64,000 nt of DNA, from NCBI GenBank assembly GCA_037128595.1, contig JBAXWB010000015.1:54043-118042 (forward strand), written 5' to 3'. Source of the DNA: a bacterium (GTDB taxonomy: Bacteria > Verrucomicrobiota > Kiritimatiellia > CAIKKV01 > CAITUY01). Shown one piece after another: positions 25,158 to 34,053 of the stretch (its first letter is position 1; each line of letters starts with the position of its first letter). The position numbers and the translations under genes were made by a program. A model generated the notes under the pieces. It saw nothing but the letters and a program-made list of their open reading frames with translations. It had not been told where the DNA came from and searched no databases.

Positions 25158-26234
25158 ATGAATGGACTAGAAAGAGTGGATAAGCCACGTCGGTGGCCTT
25201 TAATGTTGGGGTTGGCTCTGATGTCGGTGATCGTGATCGGGCTGGCGGGTTGGTATTATTTCCAGCGTCCTGGCGTCCCTGCACAAGATGCCGCCGGTAC
25301 GGCGGCTACTACAGAAGACGGCGCGAAGCTCCCTGTAGTAACCGGGGTGCCGCCGGTAGAGCCAGTAGGCAGTGGGCAGGTGGCAGAAGAAGGTGTGAAA
25401 GCACCTGTAACCGGCGTGCCGCCGGTAGTGACGCCGAAAGATGCCGCCGGCACGGCGGCTACTACACCAGAAGATGGTACGAAGCTCCCTGTAGTAACCG
25501 GCGTGCCGCCGGTAATGGCTCTGAAAGAGGCCGCCGATGCGCTTCTGGCGGCCGATAAGAAAGACCTCGCCCGGGAGAAATATTACGAAGCATTGGCCGC
25601 CGGTCCGGAGGCCGCCTTGAAAGCCACGATTGAGGAGAAATTGGGCAAGTTGAATGTCGAGATGATCCGGCTGCCATGGCCAATGGCTGAAAAACAGGAG
25701 GTGGTCGTCCAGACCAATGATGCCGTCAAACTCATTGCCCGCAGGTTTGGCACCACCGTCGAAATGATCGTGAAGGGGAATGAACTCAAACGTCCCGATA
25801 TTATCCGGCCCGGTCAGCGCCTCAAGGTCTTTACCGGGAAGATGGGGATAGTAGTGAGTAAATCCCGGCATGACCTTTTGGTGACAGCGAATGGGCGGTT
25901 TTTCAAGCGGTATCAGGTGGCGACCGGCCGGTATGAGAAAACCCCTGTAGGCACCTTTGCGGTGGCCGAGCGTATCCCTGAACCGCCGTGGCACCGGGAT
26001 GATGGCAAGGTGATTCCGTTCGGCGACAAGGAGAATATCCTTGGCACCCGCTGGATGGCCATCAAGTCGACCGGCACCACCCCGGAAATCAGGGGCTATG
26101 GCATTCATGGCACCTGGGATAACGCCTCTATCGGGAAATCCGAAAGCGCCGGCTGTATCCGCCTCAAGAATGAGGATGTGGAAGAGCTCTTCGAGATGGT
26201 CTCGATAGGGACTCCTGTTGTTATTCAGGACTGA
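25158..26234 (+). CDS. L,D-transpeptidase (YkuD) with LysM-like domain and N-terminal anchor
   Basis: 358 residues; AGGAGGT lies 7 bp before the ATG. A transmembrane anchor (about 13-35) is followed by a Pro/Val/Gly linker (about 36-120) in which PVVTGVPPV recurs. A helical segment and a LysM-like domain come next (about 185-225, VKLIARRFGTTVEMIVKGNEL). The YkuD catalytic domain (about 230-358) has HGTW and the motif SAGCIRLKNEDV with the nucleophilic Cys. It forms 3-3 cross-links in peptidoglycan or attaches proteins to it, acting in the periplasm. The linker coincides with palindromic DNA repeats (25288-25512), so it probably grew by repeat insertion. Confidence 0.92.
   Translation: MNGLERVDKPRRWPLMLGLALMSVIVIGLAGWYYFQRPGVPAQDAAGTAATTEDGAKLPVVTGVPPVEPVGSGQVAEEGVKAPVTGVPPVVTPKDAAGTAATTPEDGTKLPVVTGVPPVMALKEAADALLAADKKDLAREKYYEALAAGPEAALKATIEEKLGKLNVEMIRLPWPMAEKQEVVVQTNDAVKLIARRFGTTVEMIVKGNELKRPDIIRPGQRLKVFTGKMGIVVSKSRHDLLVTANGRFFKRYQVATGRYEKTPVGTFAVAERIPEPPWHRDDGKVIPFGDKENILGTRWMAIKSTGTTPEIRGYGIHGTWDNASIGKSESAGCIRLKNEDVEELFEMVSIGTPVVIQD
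25288..25512. repeat. Palindromic GCCGCCGG repeats within the transpeptidase linker
   Basis: Two inverted units: GATGCCGCCGGTACGGCGGC...CTACTACAG (25288-25314) with CTGTAGTAACCGGGGTGCCG (from 25333), and a near copy at 25440-25466 with 25489-25512. A further half lies at 25404-25427. They keep the reading frame and encode PVVTGVPPV and DAAGTAATT. Confidence 0.7.
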
Positions 26235-26241
26235 AAAAAAA

Positions 26242-26504
26242 GACTTCACCACTGATTGAAGAAATGCAGGAAATCCTGAAAAGATAAAGAGTATTTGACG
26301 GAAGCTCGCGAAGACCGCGAAGTGCAAGACAATATGGCGGCATTTCTTGTTCGGGAATACCCGAGCCAAAAATGCCGCCATGGTGCTTCTTCAATTCGAG
26401 AAAACCGTTGCGGGATTTTTATGCGGAGTACTCGCCGCATACAAATCCCGCAATATTACTTTCTAGCCTGAATTTCCTCCATTTCTTTAATCAGTGGTGA
26501 AGTC
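26242..26504. repeat. Twin-hairpin element, copy 2
   Basis: Outer arms GACTTCACCACTGATTGAAG (26242-26261) and the inverse ending TCAGTGGTGAAGTC (26491-26504). Hairpin C: a 12-bp stem ATGGCGGCATTT (26334-26345) with 26370-26381, apex TCGGG-AATA-CCCGA. Hairpin D: an 11-bp stem TTGCGGGATTT (26408-26418) with 26443-26453, inner ATGCGG/CCGCAT, loop AGTACTCG. CGCGAAG units lie at 26307-26324. It occupies the whole gap between the transpeptidase and aspS. Confidence 0.82.
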
Positions 26505-26565
26505 TTTCCTTCTGCAATTTTCCATGGTAAAGTCCGTCCCTTGAATTTGACTGGGAGAATAAAGA

Positions 26566-28362
26566 ATGCATCAATATAGAACACATAACTGTGGTCAGCT
26601 GAAGCTCGATCAGGTGGCTCAAACGGTCCGGATTTCCGGCTGGGTATTCCGTAAACGGGACCATGGGCAATTGCTTTTCATCGATCTACGTGACCATTAT
26701 GGCCAGACGCAGGTGGTGATCACCCCTGATCGCTCCTTCTTCGAAGAATGCCAGAAGGTCCGGCCTGAAAGCGTGATCACGGTGACCGGCACTGTGGTAG
26801 CCAGAAGTCAGGATACGATCAATGAGACCCTGCCGACCGGGAAAATCGAAGTGCTGGCCGAGTCGCTCACGGTGGAGAGTCTCGCGGATCCGCTTCCCTT
26901 CCAGATTACCATTGAGGAAGACGGCCCGGAAGAGACCCGGCTGAAATACCGGTTCCTGGATCTCCGGCGTGAACGGTTGCATAAAAACATCCTGTTGCGC
27001 TCCCAGATCATCGCCAGCCTGCGCCAGCGCATGATCGGGCATGGGTTTACGGAATTCCAGACCCCCATCCTGACCAGCAGTTCTCCGGAAGGGGCCCGCG
27101 ATTATCTGGTCCCCAGCCGCGTTCATCCGGGCAAGTTCTATGCGCTTCCCCAGGCCCCCCAGCAGTTCAAGCAGCTGCTCATGGTCGCGGGCTTTGATAG
27201 GTATTTCCAGATTGCCCCCTGCTTCCGCGATGAGGATGCCCGGGCGGATCGGTCGCCAGGTGAATTTTACCAGCTCGATATGGAAATGTCGTTTGTCACC
27301 CAGGATGATGTGTTTGCCGTCGTCGAGGATGTGATCCACGGGGTATTCACCGAGTTCTCGAAGGTGACGAATGATAAGCCGCCGTTCGAGCGCATTCCCT
27401 ATGCGACGGCCATGGTGAAGTATGGGACCGATAAGCCGGACCTGAGAATTCCGATTATCATGCAGGATGTGTCGGATATCTTCCGCGCTTCCAAATTCAA
27501 TGCGTTCCGCTCGGTGGTGGAAAAAGGCGGAGTGGTGCGGGCCATCCCGGTCAAGGGCATCGCCGATAAACCGCGCAGTTTCTTCGATAAGCTGGTTGAG
27601 TATGCCCAGTCATTGGGTTCCAAAGGCCTGGCCTATCTGGTCTGGGAGGGCGGCGTTGTAAAGGGCCCCATCCTGAAGTTCCTGTCTGAGGAGGAACTCA
27701 AGGCCCTGGCCGCGCGCGCGGGCATGACTGACGGGGATGTGATGTTCTTTGTGAGCGACCAGGCCAAGGTGGCGAATAAGATCTGTGGCGATCTCCGCAC
27801 CAAGCTGGGGCGGGATCTGGACATCATTCCGAAGGGGATCAACCGATTCTGCTGGATTGTGGATTTCCCGATGTTCGAGTTCGATGAGGAAACCCGCAGC
27901 ATCACCTTCTCTCATAACCCGTTCTCCATGCCTCAGGGTGGCATGAGCGCCCTGGTCGAGAAGGATCCGCTGGATATCCTGGCTTTCCAGTATGACATCG
28001 TCTGCAATGGCGTGGAGCTCTCCAGCGGGGCGATCCGTAACCATAGTCCGGACGTCATGTATAAGGCCTTTACCATCGCCGGTTATCCTCCGGAGGAGGT
28101 GGATAAGCGATTTGGCGGAATGATCAACGCCTTCAAGCTGGGCGCACCGCCCCACGGCGGGATTGCCCCCGGGGTGGACCGCATGGTCATGCTGTTGGCG
28201 GGCGAGAGCAATATCCGCGAGGTGATTGCCTTCCCGATGAACCAGAAGGCGCAGGATCTGATGATGAATGCGCCTAATAACGTCATGGATAAGCAGCTGC
28301 GGGAACTGCATCTCAAGCTGGATCTTCCGAAAGAAAAAGAGAAGAAGGAAGAGGCAAAGTAG
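26566..28362 (+). CDS. aspS: Aspartyl-tRNA synthetase
   Basis: 598 residues, the normal bacterial length. It has an OB-fold anticodon domain (about 1-110, [20 protein letters not shown] read in parts: GWVFRKRD then FIDLRD), a class II catalytic core and the bacterial GAD insertion (about 300-410). Motif 2 is [19 protein letters not shown] in parts (FRDEDARAD), and motif 3 is [18 protein letters not shown] in parts (GVDRMVML). It charges tRNA-Asp in the cytoplasm. His33 in RDHGQ sits where non-discriminating bacterial AspRS often have His, so it may also charge tRNA-Asn; whether gatCAB exists cannot be seen here. GGGAG precedes the ATG. Confidence 0.97.
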   Translation: MHQYRTHNCGQLKLDQVAQTVRISGWVFRKRDHGQLLFIDLRDHYGQTQVVITPDRSFFEECQKVRPESVITVTGTVVARSQDTINETLPTGKIEVLAESLTVESLADPLPFQITIEEDGPEETRLKYRFLDLRRERLHKNILLRSQIIASLRQRMIGHGFTEFQTPILTSSSPEGARDYLVPSRVHPGKFYALPQAPQQFKQLLMVAGFDRYFQIAPCFRDEDARADRSPGEFYQLDMEMSFVTQDDVFAVVEDVIHGVFTEFSKVTNDKPPFERIPYATAMVKYGTDKPDLRIPIIMQDVSDIFRASKFNAFRSVVEKGGVVRAIPVKGIADKPRSFFDKLVEYAQSLGSKGLAYLVWEGGVVKGPILKFLSEEELKALAARAGMTDGDVMFFVSDQAKVANKICGDLRTKLGRDLDIIPKGINRFCWIVDFPMFEFDEETRSITFSHNPFSMPQGGMSALVEKDPLDILAFQYDIVCNGVELSSGAIRNHSPDVMYKAFTIAGYPPEEVDKRFGGMINAFKLGAPPHGGIAPGVDRMVMLLAGESNIREVIAFPMNQKAQDLMMNAPNNVMDKQLRELHLKLDLPKEKEKKEEAK

Positions 28363-28381
28363 TTATTGGTTATTTCTTAAT

Positions 28382-28460
28382 GTGGGAGGGGCGCTACGCG
28401 CCGCGATGTTCTTGGCAGGACCTTGAAAGGCTCTGTCGCGGCGCGTAGCGCCCCTCCCAC
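28382..28460. repeat. REP pair, variant with matching substitutions
   Basis: Inverted pair in which both units carry the same change (CGCTACGCG against CGCGTAGCG rather than CGCTATGCG), so the arms stay exact complements. It lies between aspS and ispF. Confidence 0.9.
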
Positions 28461-28486
28461 GAGGATTTTAGGCGGCTGGATTTTCT

Positions 28487-28966
28487 ATGATTCGAACTGG
28501 CATAGGCTTTGATATCCATCGGTTCGCACCCGGACGCAAACTCATTCTGGGCGGGATCGAGATTCCGTCACCTGACGGGCTGGAAGGCCATTCGGATGCG
28601 GATGTGCTCTGTCATGCCCTGGCCGATGCCCTGCTGGGCGCGATTGCGGATGGGGATATCGGGCAGCATTTCCCCAATACCGACCCCAGGTGGAAAGACG
28701 CCGATAGTGTCGAGTTACTCCGTCAGGTGGTCCTCCGGGTCAGGGTCAAGGGATTCCAGGTGGTGAATGTGGATGCCGTGATCACCGCCGAGCGGCCCAA
28801 AGTGATGCCCTTTGCGTTACGCATGCGGGAACGCCTGGCTCCGGTGCTGGGGGTGACGATCGGCGAGGTGTCGATCAAGGCCACGACCATGGAAGGGCTT
28901 GGCGCGATCGGGCGTGGCGAGGGGATTGCGGTCATGGCTAGTGTGCTGGTTGAAAAGCAGCCATAA
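28487..28966 (+). CDS. ispF: 2-C-methyl-D-erythritol 2,4-cyclodiphosphate synthase
   Basis: 159 residues, full length. The zinc ligands are in GFDIHRF (Asp8, His10) and His42 lies in a downstream GHSDADVLCHA-like motif. It converts CDP-methylerythritol 2-phosphate to the cyclic diphosphate in the MEP isoprenoid pathway as a cytoplasmic trimer. The C-terminal KATTMEGLGAIGRGEGIAV matches the family in pieces (TTMEGLGAIGRGEG). It is framed on both sides by REP pairs and is not overlapped by a neighbour. Confidence 0.97.
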   Translation: MIRTGIGFDIHRFAPGRKLILGGIEIPSPDGLEGHSDADVLCHALADALLGAIADGDIGQHFPNTDPRWKDADSVELLRQVVLRVRVKGFQVVNVDAVITAERPKVMPFALRMRERLAPVLGVTIGEVSIKATTMEGLGAIGRGEGIAVMASVLVEKQP

Positions 28967-28970
28967 AGGC

Positions 28971-29046
28971 GTCGCGGCGCATAGCGCCCCTCCCACAAGA
29001 TAAAAGAGCGAAATCTCTTTGTGGGAGGGGCGCTATGCGCCGCGAC
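28971..29046. repeat. REP pair in outward order, left flank of RAYT gene
   Basis: Here the reverse unit comes first and the forward unit second, the opposite order from most pairs. It is followed by an AT-rich stretch and a small hairpin TGGCGG/CCGCCA (29114-29132) just before the RAYT open frame. Confidence 0.88.
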
Positions 29047-29134
29047 TCTTTTTTGCATATAGCTATAATAAACATATACATCTTCTAAATATAACATTTA
29101 CTTATTTATATTTTGGCGGTAAGTTGCCGCCAGC

Positions 29135-29689
29135 ATGTCGATTCCTGAAAATCTACCCGTGGGAGGGGCGCTATGCGCCGCGACGCCTCCGCATTCCGCC
29201 GATCTTCGCCGCAACCGGATCAGTCTTCCCATACACATGTATCACGTCACTAAACGTCTTGATAAGCATGTGGCGTCGACCCTTAATTTGACCTGTTTCG
29301 GCAAGATCCTTGTTGCCGCTTTTGTCCATCAGCGGAATCGGCACAATTGCAGATTATTCGCATTTGTGGTTATGCCTGACCATATCCATTGGCTTTTTGC
29401 CATTCCCGAGGCAGGCTCGCTCTCAGAGCGTGTCAAGGTCACGTTCAACTGGTCTTCGGTACAGATTAATCGGGCCTGTAGCCGCCATGGGCCGCTATGG
29501 CAGGATGGATTTTACGATCATCTGTTGCGGGAGGACGAGCCCATTGCGGGATTGATCGACTATATTGAGGCAAATCCAGTTCGGAAATGCCTGTGTGAGT
29601 TCCCCGGAGATTGGGAATGGTCAAGTGCGTATCCTGCCTTGCAGAACGGTCTGGATCGGGACTGGTTGAGCTTCCACAGATTCAAGTGA
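29135..29689 (+). CDS. REP-associated tyrosine transposase (RAYT, Y1/HUH family)
   Basis: 184 residues from the ATG at 29135; a GTG at 29159 and an ATG at 29237 are alternatives. RRNRISLP..MYHVT resembles the usual RAYT opening (RxRxxxPGxxYHVT), which favours a start upstream of 29237. The HUH metal-binding motif is MPDHIHWLF. The C-terminal half has FYDHLLREDE and DYIEANPVRK, the helix that carries the catalytic Tyr in this family. RAYTs nick and join single-stranded REP hairpins and are held to spread REP sequences. REP units flank it at 28971-29046 and 29702-29777, and one unit (29159-29184) lies inside the 5' end of the frame. This strongly suggests it acts on these repeats. Confidence 0.87.
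   Translation: MSIPENLPVGGALCAATPPHSADLRRNRISLPIHMYHVTKRLDKHVASTLNLTCFGKILVAAFVHQRNRHNCRLFAFVVMPDHIHWLFAIPEAGSLSERVKVTFNWSSVQINRACSRHGPLWQDGFYDHLLREDEPIAGLIDYIEANPVRKCLCEFPGDWEWSSAYPALQNGLDRDWLSFHRFK
29159..29184 (+). repeat. Single REP unit inside the RAYT 5' coding region
   Basis: One forward unit (GTGGGAGGGG...CGCCGCGAC), unpaired nearby. It is read as VGGALCAAT in the RAYT frame if translation starts at 29135. Confidence 0.85.
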
Positions 29690-29701
29690 AAATATTGAAG
29701 A

Positions 29702-29777
29702 GTCGCGGCGCATAGCGCCCCTCCCACAAGAGATAAGAGAGGGGACTCTTAGTGGGAGGGGCGCTATGCGCCGCGAC
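29702..29777. repeat. REP pair in outward order, right flank of RAYT gene
   Basis: Reverse unit then forward unit, with arms extended to GAAGAGTCGCGG/CCGCGACTCTTC (about 29696-29782). It mirrors the pair at 28971-29046 across the transposase gene. Confidence 0.9.
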
Positions 29778-29831
29778 TCTTCATCTTTTCTGGATTCTGA
29801 ATCCTGAATCCTGTATCCTCACCCCTTGACC

Positions 29832-31226
29832 ATGAACATTCACAATACATTGACGCAACAATCGGAAGAGGTCGTGCCGCTTGAGGGAAAGACTCTTCGC
29901 CTCTATACCTGCGGTCCCACCGTTTATAACTACGCGCATATCGGCAACTTCCGGGCCTATATCTTCGAGGACCTTCTTCGCCGTTGCATCAAGTACTCCG
30001 GCTTCAAGGTGGTGCAGGTGATGAACCTGACTGATGTGGATGACAAGACAATTGCAGGGGCCATCAAGGCCGGCGTGTCGCTTGACGTCTTCACCAAGCC
30101 CTTTAAAGCCGCCTTTTTTGAGGATTTGAAGGCGTTGAACATAGAGCCCGCAGAACACTACCCTGCCGCCACCGACCATGTGCCTGAGATGATCGCCATG
30201 ATCCGGAAGCTCATGGATAAGGGCCATGCCTATCAGTCGGAAGATGGCTCCATCTATTTCAGTGTATCCAGTTTTCCCGGCTATGGAAAATTGGCCCATC
30301 TGGACATGGCCGGGTTACGCCCCGGCGCCCGAGTTCATCAGGATGAGTACGAGAAAGAGAATGTGGCCGATTTTGCCCTTTGGAAAGCCTGGGATGAAAA
30401 AGATGGCGACGTGGTATGGGAGGCCCCTTGGGGCCGCGGCCGGCCTGGATGGCACATTGAATGTTCCGCCATGGCGACCAAATACCTGGGCGAGAGCTTT
30501 GATATGCACACGGGCGGGGTGGATAATATCTTCCCGCATCATGAGGATGAAATCGCCCAGAGTGAAGGGGCCAGTGGCAAGCCGTACGTGAGGTATTGGT
30601 TGCATTGCGCCCATCTGGTGGTGGATGGCCGGAAAATGTCCAAGTCGCTTGGGAACTTTTACACCCTGAGGGATGTCATTTCCCGCGGGTTTTTGGGGCG
30701 TGAAGTCCGCTATGTCCTGATGGCAGGGCATTACCGGCAGTCTCTGAATTTCTCATTCGATGCCCTGACGGCCGCCCGCAGTGCCTTGCAGCGTCTGGAC
30801 GAATTCCAGGATCGCCTCAAATCGGTGGTGGCCGACGTTACTAGCAGAAGCGAAGTGCCGGACTGGGCGTCGATCATGAAGACAAAATTTGATGCCGGCC
30901 TGGCTGATGATCTGAATATTTCGGAGTCGTTGGGGGCCTTGTTCGATCTGGTTCATGCCGGGAACCGCGCCATGGACGCTAAAACCCTTGCGCCCGCACA
31001 GGCGGCGACCGTGCTCAATGTGTTGGCTGAATTTGATGCGGTCCTTGGGTTTCTGGCAAAGCCGGCTGACGTTATTCCCCAGGAAGCCCTTGACCTGCTC
31101 GAACTCCGGCAGCAGGCGCGGCAGTCGAAAAACTGGCCTGAGGCGGATCGCGTGCGTCAAGAGCTGGCGGCTTTGGGGTGGATCATTCAGGATACCCCGC
31201 AAGGACCGAAATTGAAGAAGAAATAG
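29832..31226 (+). CDS. cysS: Cysteinyl-tRNA synthetase
   Basis: 464 residues from the ATG at 29832; a TTG two codons earlier is also open. Class I signatures are [12 protein letters not shown] (HIGH-like) and [11 protein letters not shown] (KMSKS). Zinc ligands include the Cys in YTCGPT, the Cys in WHIECSAM and the His pair in FPHHEDE. It loads cysteine on tRNA-Cys in the cytoplasm. The C-terminal DALR-like helical part ends with a Lys-rich tail. A REP pair lies immediately upstream and an AT-rich palindrome immediately downstream. Confidence 0.97.
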   Translation: MNIHNTLTQQSEEVVPLEGKTLRLYTCGPTVYNYAHIGNFRAYIFEDLLRRCIKYSGFKVVQVMNLTDVDDKTIAGAIKAGVSLDVFTKPFKAAFFEDLKALNIEPAEHYPAATDHVPEMIAMIRKLMDKGHAYQSEDGSIYFSVSSFPGYGKLAHLDMAGLRPGARVHQDEYEKENVADFALWKAWDEKDGDVVWEAPWGRGRPGWHIECSAMATKYLGESFDMHTGGVDNIFPHHEDEIAQSEGASGKPYVRYWLHCAHLVVDGRKMSKSLGNFYTLRDVISRGFLGREVRYVLMAGHYRQSLNFSFDALTAARSALQRLDEFQDRLKSVVADVTSRSEVPDWASIMKTKFDAGLADDLNISESLGALFDLVHAGNRAMDAKTLAPAQAATVLNVLAEFDAVLGFLAKPADVIPQEALDLLELRQQARQSKNWPEADRVRQELAALGWIIQDTPQGPKLKKK

Positions 31227-31240
31227 GGCGGATTTGATTC

Positions 31241-31379
31241 GAACATCCAACATCCAACATTGAACATTCAACATTGAACATCGAACAAAGAAGCCCCTTG
31301 GCCCGTTTAGGGCATGCATCAGTAGTCAAACTGGTCCCCAATGGACGTTCGATGTTGGATGTTGAATGTTCGATGTTCG
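31241..31379. repeat. AT-rich GAACATCCAACATT palindrome
   Basis: The left arm is built from GAACATCC, CAACATCC, CAACATTGAACATT units (31241-31286); the right arm has GATGTTGGATGTTGAATGTT (31351-31370), its inverse. Between cysS and tmk; the same family lies inside ygiQ (3690-3785). An open frame from 31341 runs through it into tmk but is not needed for the kinase. Confidence 0.8.
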
Positions 31380-31403
31380 TTTCATTATTTTGAGTGTTTC
31401 GTT

Positions 31404-32072
31404 ATGACTGATAAAGGCAAATTCATAACTTTCGAAGGCCCTGAGGGTGGTGGGAAGTCGACCCACATCAAGCGCCTTGCGGAACGGTTAAAAGAGCTGG
31501 GTCATGAGGTTTTACTGACGCGTGAACCGGGCGGCACCCCAACGGGCGAGACCATCCGGGGGATCCTTCAGCATGAGCAGTCAGGGGAAAATATCTGTCC
31601 GGAGACGGAGCTCCTGCTGTTTGAGGCCAGTCGAGCCCAGTTGGTGCGGACCGTTATTCTGCCGGCCCTTCAGCGGGGCACCTGGGTCTTGTGTGACCGG
31701 TTTATTGATTCGACCACCGCCTATCAGGGGTATGGGCGCGGATTTGACCTTGAGACCATCGGTTTCCTCAATACCTATGCGGTGGGGCCCTGTGTTCCTG
31801 ATCTGACCCTTGTCATGGACGTGGATATGAAAACCAGCCGGGAGCGGTTGTTGCAGCGTAATCTGGCACAGAATACCACGAGTGATCGCATTGAGCGCGA
31901 GGCGATTGAGTTCCATGAGCGGGTGCATCACGGGTTCCTTGAGTTGGCAAAGCGCTCGCCGGAACGCATCAAAGTGGTGAATGCCATGCGGGAGCAGGAC
32001 GCTGTTGCCGCTGACATCTGGACGATAGTTCAATCTTCAGCGCAAGCTGACTCGGAGCGAAAAAGAATTTGA
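31404..32072 (+). CDS. tmk: Thymidylate kinase
   Basis: 222 residues from the ATG at 31404 (MTDKGKFITFEG); upstream codons from 31341 come from the AT-rich repeat. The P-loop is GPEGGGKST, followed by LTREPGGTP and the DR motif CDRFIDST. It phosphorylates dTMP to dTDP. The stop TGA (32070-32072) lies inside a repeat module (AAAGAATTTGAACAGAAG), so the last residues are repeat-derived. tmk-holB-ricT is a conserved order known from Firmicutes (tmk-yaaQ-yaaR-holB-yaaT), here without the small genes. Confidence 0.96.
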   Translation: MTDKGKFITFEGPEGGGKSTHIKRLAERLKELGHEVLLTREPGGTPTGETIRGILQHEQSGENICPETELLLFEASRAQLVRTVILPALQRGTWVLCDRFIDSTTAYQGYGRGFDLETIGFLNTYAVGPCVPDLTLVMDVDMKTSRERLLQRNLAQNTTSDRIEREAIEFHERVHHGFLELAKRSPERIKVVNAMREQDAVAADIWTIVQSSAQADSERKRI

Positions 32073-32097
32073 ACAGAAGCACGCAAAGCACGCAAAC
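32064..32097. repeat. CGCAAAG repeat module
   Basis: AGAATTTGAACAGAAGCACG and two CGCAAA units. It matches 60601-60633 nearly base for base and provides the tmk stop codon; holB begins one base after it. Confidence 0.7.
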
Positions 32098-33108
32098 ATG
32101 AAGACTGAAACTCCAGTCTCGATGGCCTTGGCCTCCTTTGATGGCGCTGTCCGGATGGGGCGGGTGGGGCAGGCCTATCTGGTGATCGGGAATCTCCGTG
32201 AAGAGGCGCTTCCCTTTGCCGAGGCCGCGTTGCAGCAGTTGTTTTGCCAGGAGATGGTAAAGCCTTGCGGGGCCTGTCCGGCGTGCCAGCAGATCCGTGA
32301 CCACAAACATGTCGATGTGGTGTGGATTGAGCCGGAAAAGAAATCCCGGGTGGTGGGGGTCGACCGCATTCGGGACCTGCAGAGGGTGATTTACCAGACC
32401 TCCTATAGCGGCGGGTGGAAGGCCGTGGTGTTTGTCGGAGCCGACCGTATTGGGGAAGAGGCCGCAAATTCCTTCCTGAAAACCCTTGAGGAGCCGCCGG
32501 CCCGTTGCATTTTCTTCCTGCTGACCGACACGCCTCAAGCGATTCTACCCACCATTTTATCCCGTTGCCAGCGGGTGCTCCTGTCGTCTGAGTCAGAGCT
32601 CCTGGCGGAACCCTGGCGCGGGGTCTTGCTGGAGATCCTGACGACGCCATTAGGTGGCGGGTTGATGGGGCGGTTAACCCGTTCCAGCCGGCTTGAAAAA
32701 CTTCTTTCGGATATCAAGAAACTGGTCGAGAAAGAGGAAAAGAAGCGTTATCAGGAAGAACAGGACGCTCTCCGCAATCCGGATGAAAAGGTCAAGGCCA
32801 CGAAGGCCAAGGATGCGGTGCTGGAGGCGCGGATAGAGGCCCGGTTTCGCGGGTTGCGCGCCATGGTCTTGCGTGCCATGCTGTTCTGGTATCGGGATCT
32901 CCTGGTGTCCGTGACCGCGCCCGGGGCGGATGCGGCGGCGTTGCGGTATCCCGATCAGGTGGCGAGGTTGGCGGCGCTCGCCCAAGGGTTGTCCTATGCG
33001 GATGCGGTAGGGAATGTACGCGCGATCGAGTCGATGCAGCGTCAGTTTGATCGCAACCTCCCTGCCGGGATTGTACTGTCGGGAGCCGTCAATAGTTTGA
33101 GTGCCTAA
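32098..33108 (+). CDS. holB: DNA polymerase III delta-prime subunit
   Basis: 336 residues. It is a clamp-loader subunit of the AAA+ fold that lacks a Walker A lysine (GNLREEALPFAE in place of the P-loop), as expected for delta-prime. A zinc module is seen as CGACPAC after an earlier Cys, and the SRC motif ILSRCQR supplies the arginine finger region. NSFLKTLEEPP is the classic delta-prime/DnaX sequence. It helps load the sliding clamp at the replication fork. The region 200-240 is highly charged (Lys/Glu), longer than usual. It starts one base after a repeat module. Confidence 0.92.
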   Translation: MKTETPVSMALASFDGAVRMGRVGQAYLVIGNLREEALPFAEAALQQLFCQEMVKPCGACPACQQIRDHKHVDVVWIEPEKKSRVVGVDRIRDLQRVIYQTSYSGGWKAVVFVGADRIGEEAANSFLKTLEEPPARCIFFLLTDTPQAILPTILSRCQRVLLSSESELLAEPWRGVLLEILTTPLGGGLMGRLTRSSRLEKLLSDIKKLVEKEEKKRYQEEQDALRNPDEKVKATKAKDAVLEARIEARFRGLRAMVLRAMLFWYRDLLVSVTAPGADAAALRYPDQVARLAALAQGLSYADAVGNVRAIESMQRQFDRNLPAGIVLSGAVNSLSA

Positions 33109-33110
33109 AA

Positions 33111-33214
33111 TGGAGGGCGCCGCTCTGTCGGCGCCGGAAGAGGTTTTGACAGCTCGTGCTTCGTAGCGAAGGAAGTTTTCGCTGACTTCGCAGAGTAGCA
33201 AGCAAAACCCTCCA
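33111..33214. repeat. TGGAGGG...CCCTCCA element with GC hairpin
   Basis: Terminal TGGAGGG (33111-33117) and CCCTCCA (33208-33214) enclose a GGCGCCG-CTCTGT-CGGCGCC hairpin and a CTTCG/CGAAG stem. The ricT start codon uses the last A of the right terminus. Related: 6124-6148. Confidence 0.65.
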
Positions 33215-34053
33215 TGAAAGAAAGCAGATTTGTGTATAGAGAGCTTATTATCCATCTTGAAGATGATTCGCTGGTAAATGCCATTTGCCAGGGGGATTTG
33301 GCTATTCACCAGGGTGATCTTTGCATCATCGAGTGTAATCGGGTCCCGGAGGCCGGACAGATGGTCAAGATGATGGACCATGATGGCGAGATGCCGGCCA
33401 AAGGGACCGTGCCCTTTGTGCTGCGACGAGCCACGCTTCAGGATCACTCGCGGGCCGATGAAAACCGGGTGGTTGGGCGGATGGCACTCAAGACTGTACA
33501 TAAGAGGGTGGAAGAGTATAAACTGCCACTGCATGTAGTACAGGTCCGCTACAGTTTTGACCGGTCGGTGTTGCATGTGACGTTTACGTCCGAGGACCGG
33601 GTTGAATACGGGGAATGTGTCAAGGCGCTGGCGGGTGAATTGCGTGTGCGGATTGAAATGAAGTCGATCGGGGTCCGCGATGCCGCCAAGCTGGTTGGCG
33701 GCATGGGGGTATGTGGGCGTGCCTTGTGCTGCAAAACGTGGATGCAGGACTTTAACGTGGTGACGGTGAAAATGGCCAAGGCCCAGCGTCTGGCGCTGAA
33801 TCCGGGTGCCATCAGCGGGACCTGCGGCAGGCTGAAGTGCTGTCTAAAGCATGAGTATGAGGACTATAAGCAGGCGGGGGATAAATTCCCTAAAGATGGG
33901 AGCCGGGTGGCGTGTGGTGACAGCTGTGGCTGTATTTGGGATAAAGATATCCTCAAAGAACGGGTAAAGGTTCGGATGGATGATGGGCGCATTCTGGACT
34001 GTGCGCTGGCGGAAGTGTCGCCGATCCTCCCGAAACAGGAAAAAGGCGGATGA
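33214..34053 (+). CDS. ricT: PSP1-domain protein, RicT/YaaT-like
   Basis: 279 residues. The PSP1 C-terminal domain is evident: [23 protein letters not shown] and [11 protein letters not shown], whose Cys residues match the Fe-S-binding cysteines of YaaT. In Bacillus subtilis, YaaT acts with YlbF and YmcA in RNA processing and phosphorelay control; here only the holB-ricT neighbourhood supports a link. It has no signal peptide. Its stop overlaps the aroQ start by 4 bp, indicating translational coupling. The ATG abuts the right end of a repeat element, so its ribosome site (CCCTCC in the leader) is repeat-derived. Confidence 0.9.
   Translation: MKESRFVYRELIIHLEDDSLVNAICQGDLAIHQGDLCIIECNRVPEAGQMVKMMDHDGEMPAKGTVPFVLRRATLQDHSRADENRVVGRMALKTVHKRVEEYKLPLHVVQVRYSFDRSVLHVTFTSEDRVEYGECVKALAGELRVRIEMKSIGVRDAAKLVGGMGVCGRALCCKTWMQDFNVVTVKMAKAQRLALNPGAISGTCGRLKCCLKHEYEDYKQAGDKFPKDGSRVACGDSCGCIWDKDILKERVKVRMDDGRILDCALAEVSPILPKQEKGG

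Noticed and set aside
31341..31403. Earlier start for thymidylate kinase
   Set aside because: The 21 extra codons are palindrome sequence; the family start MTDKGKFITF lies at 31404.
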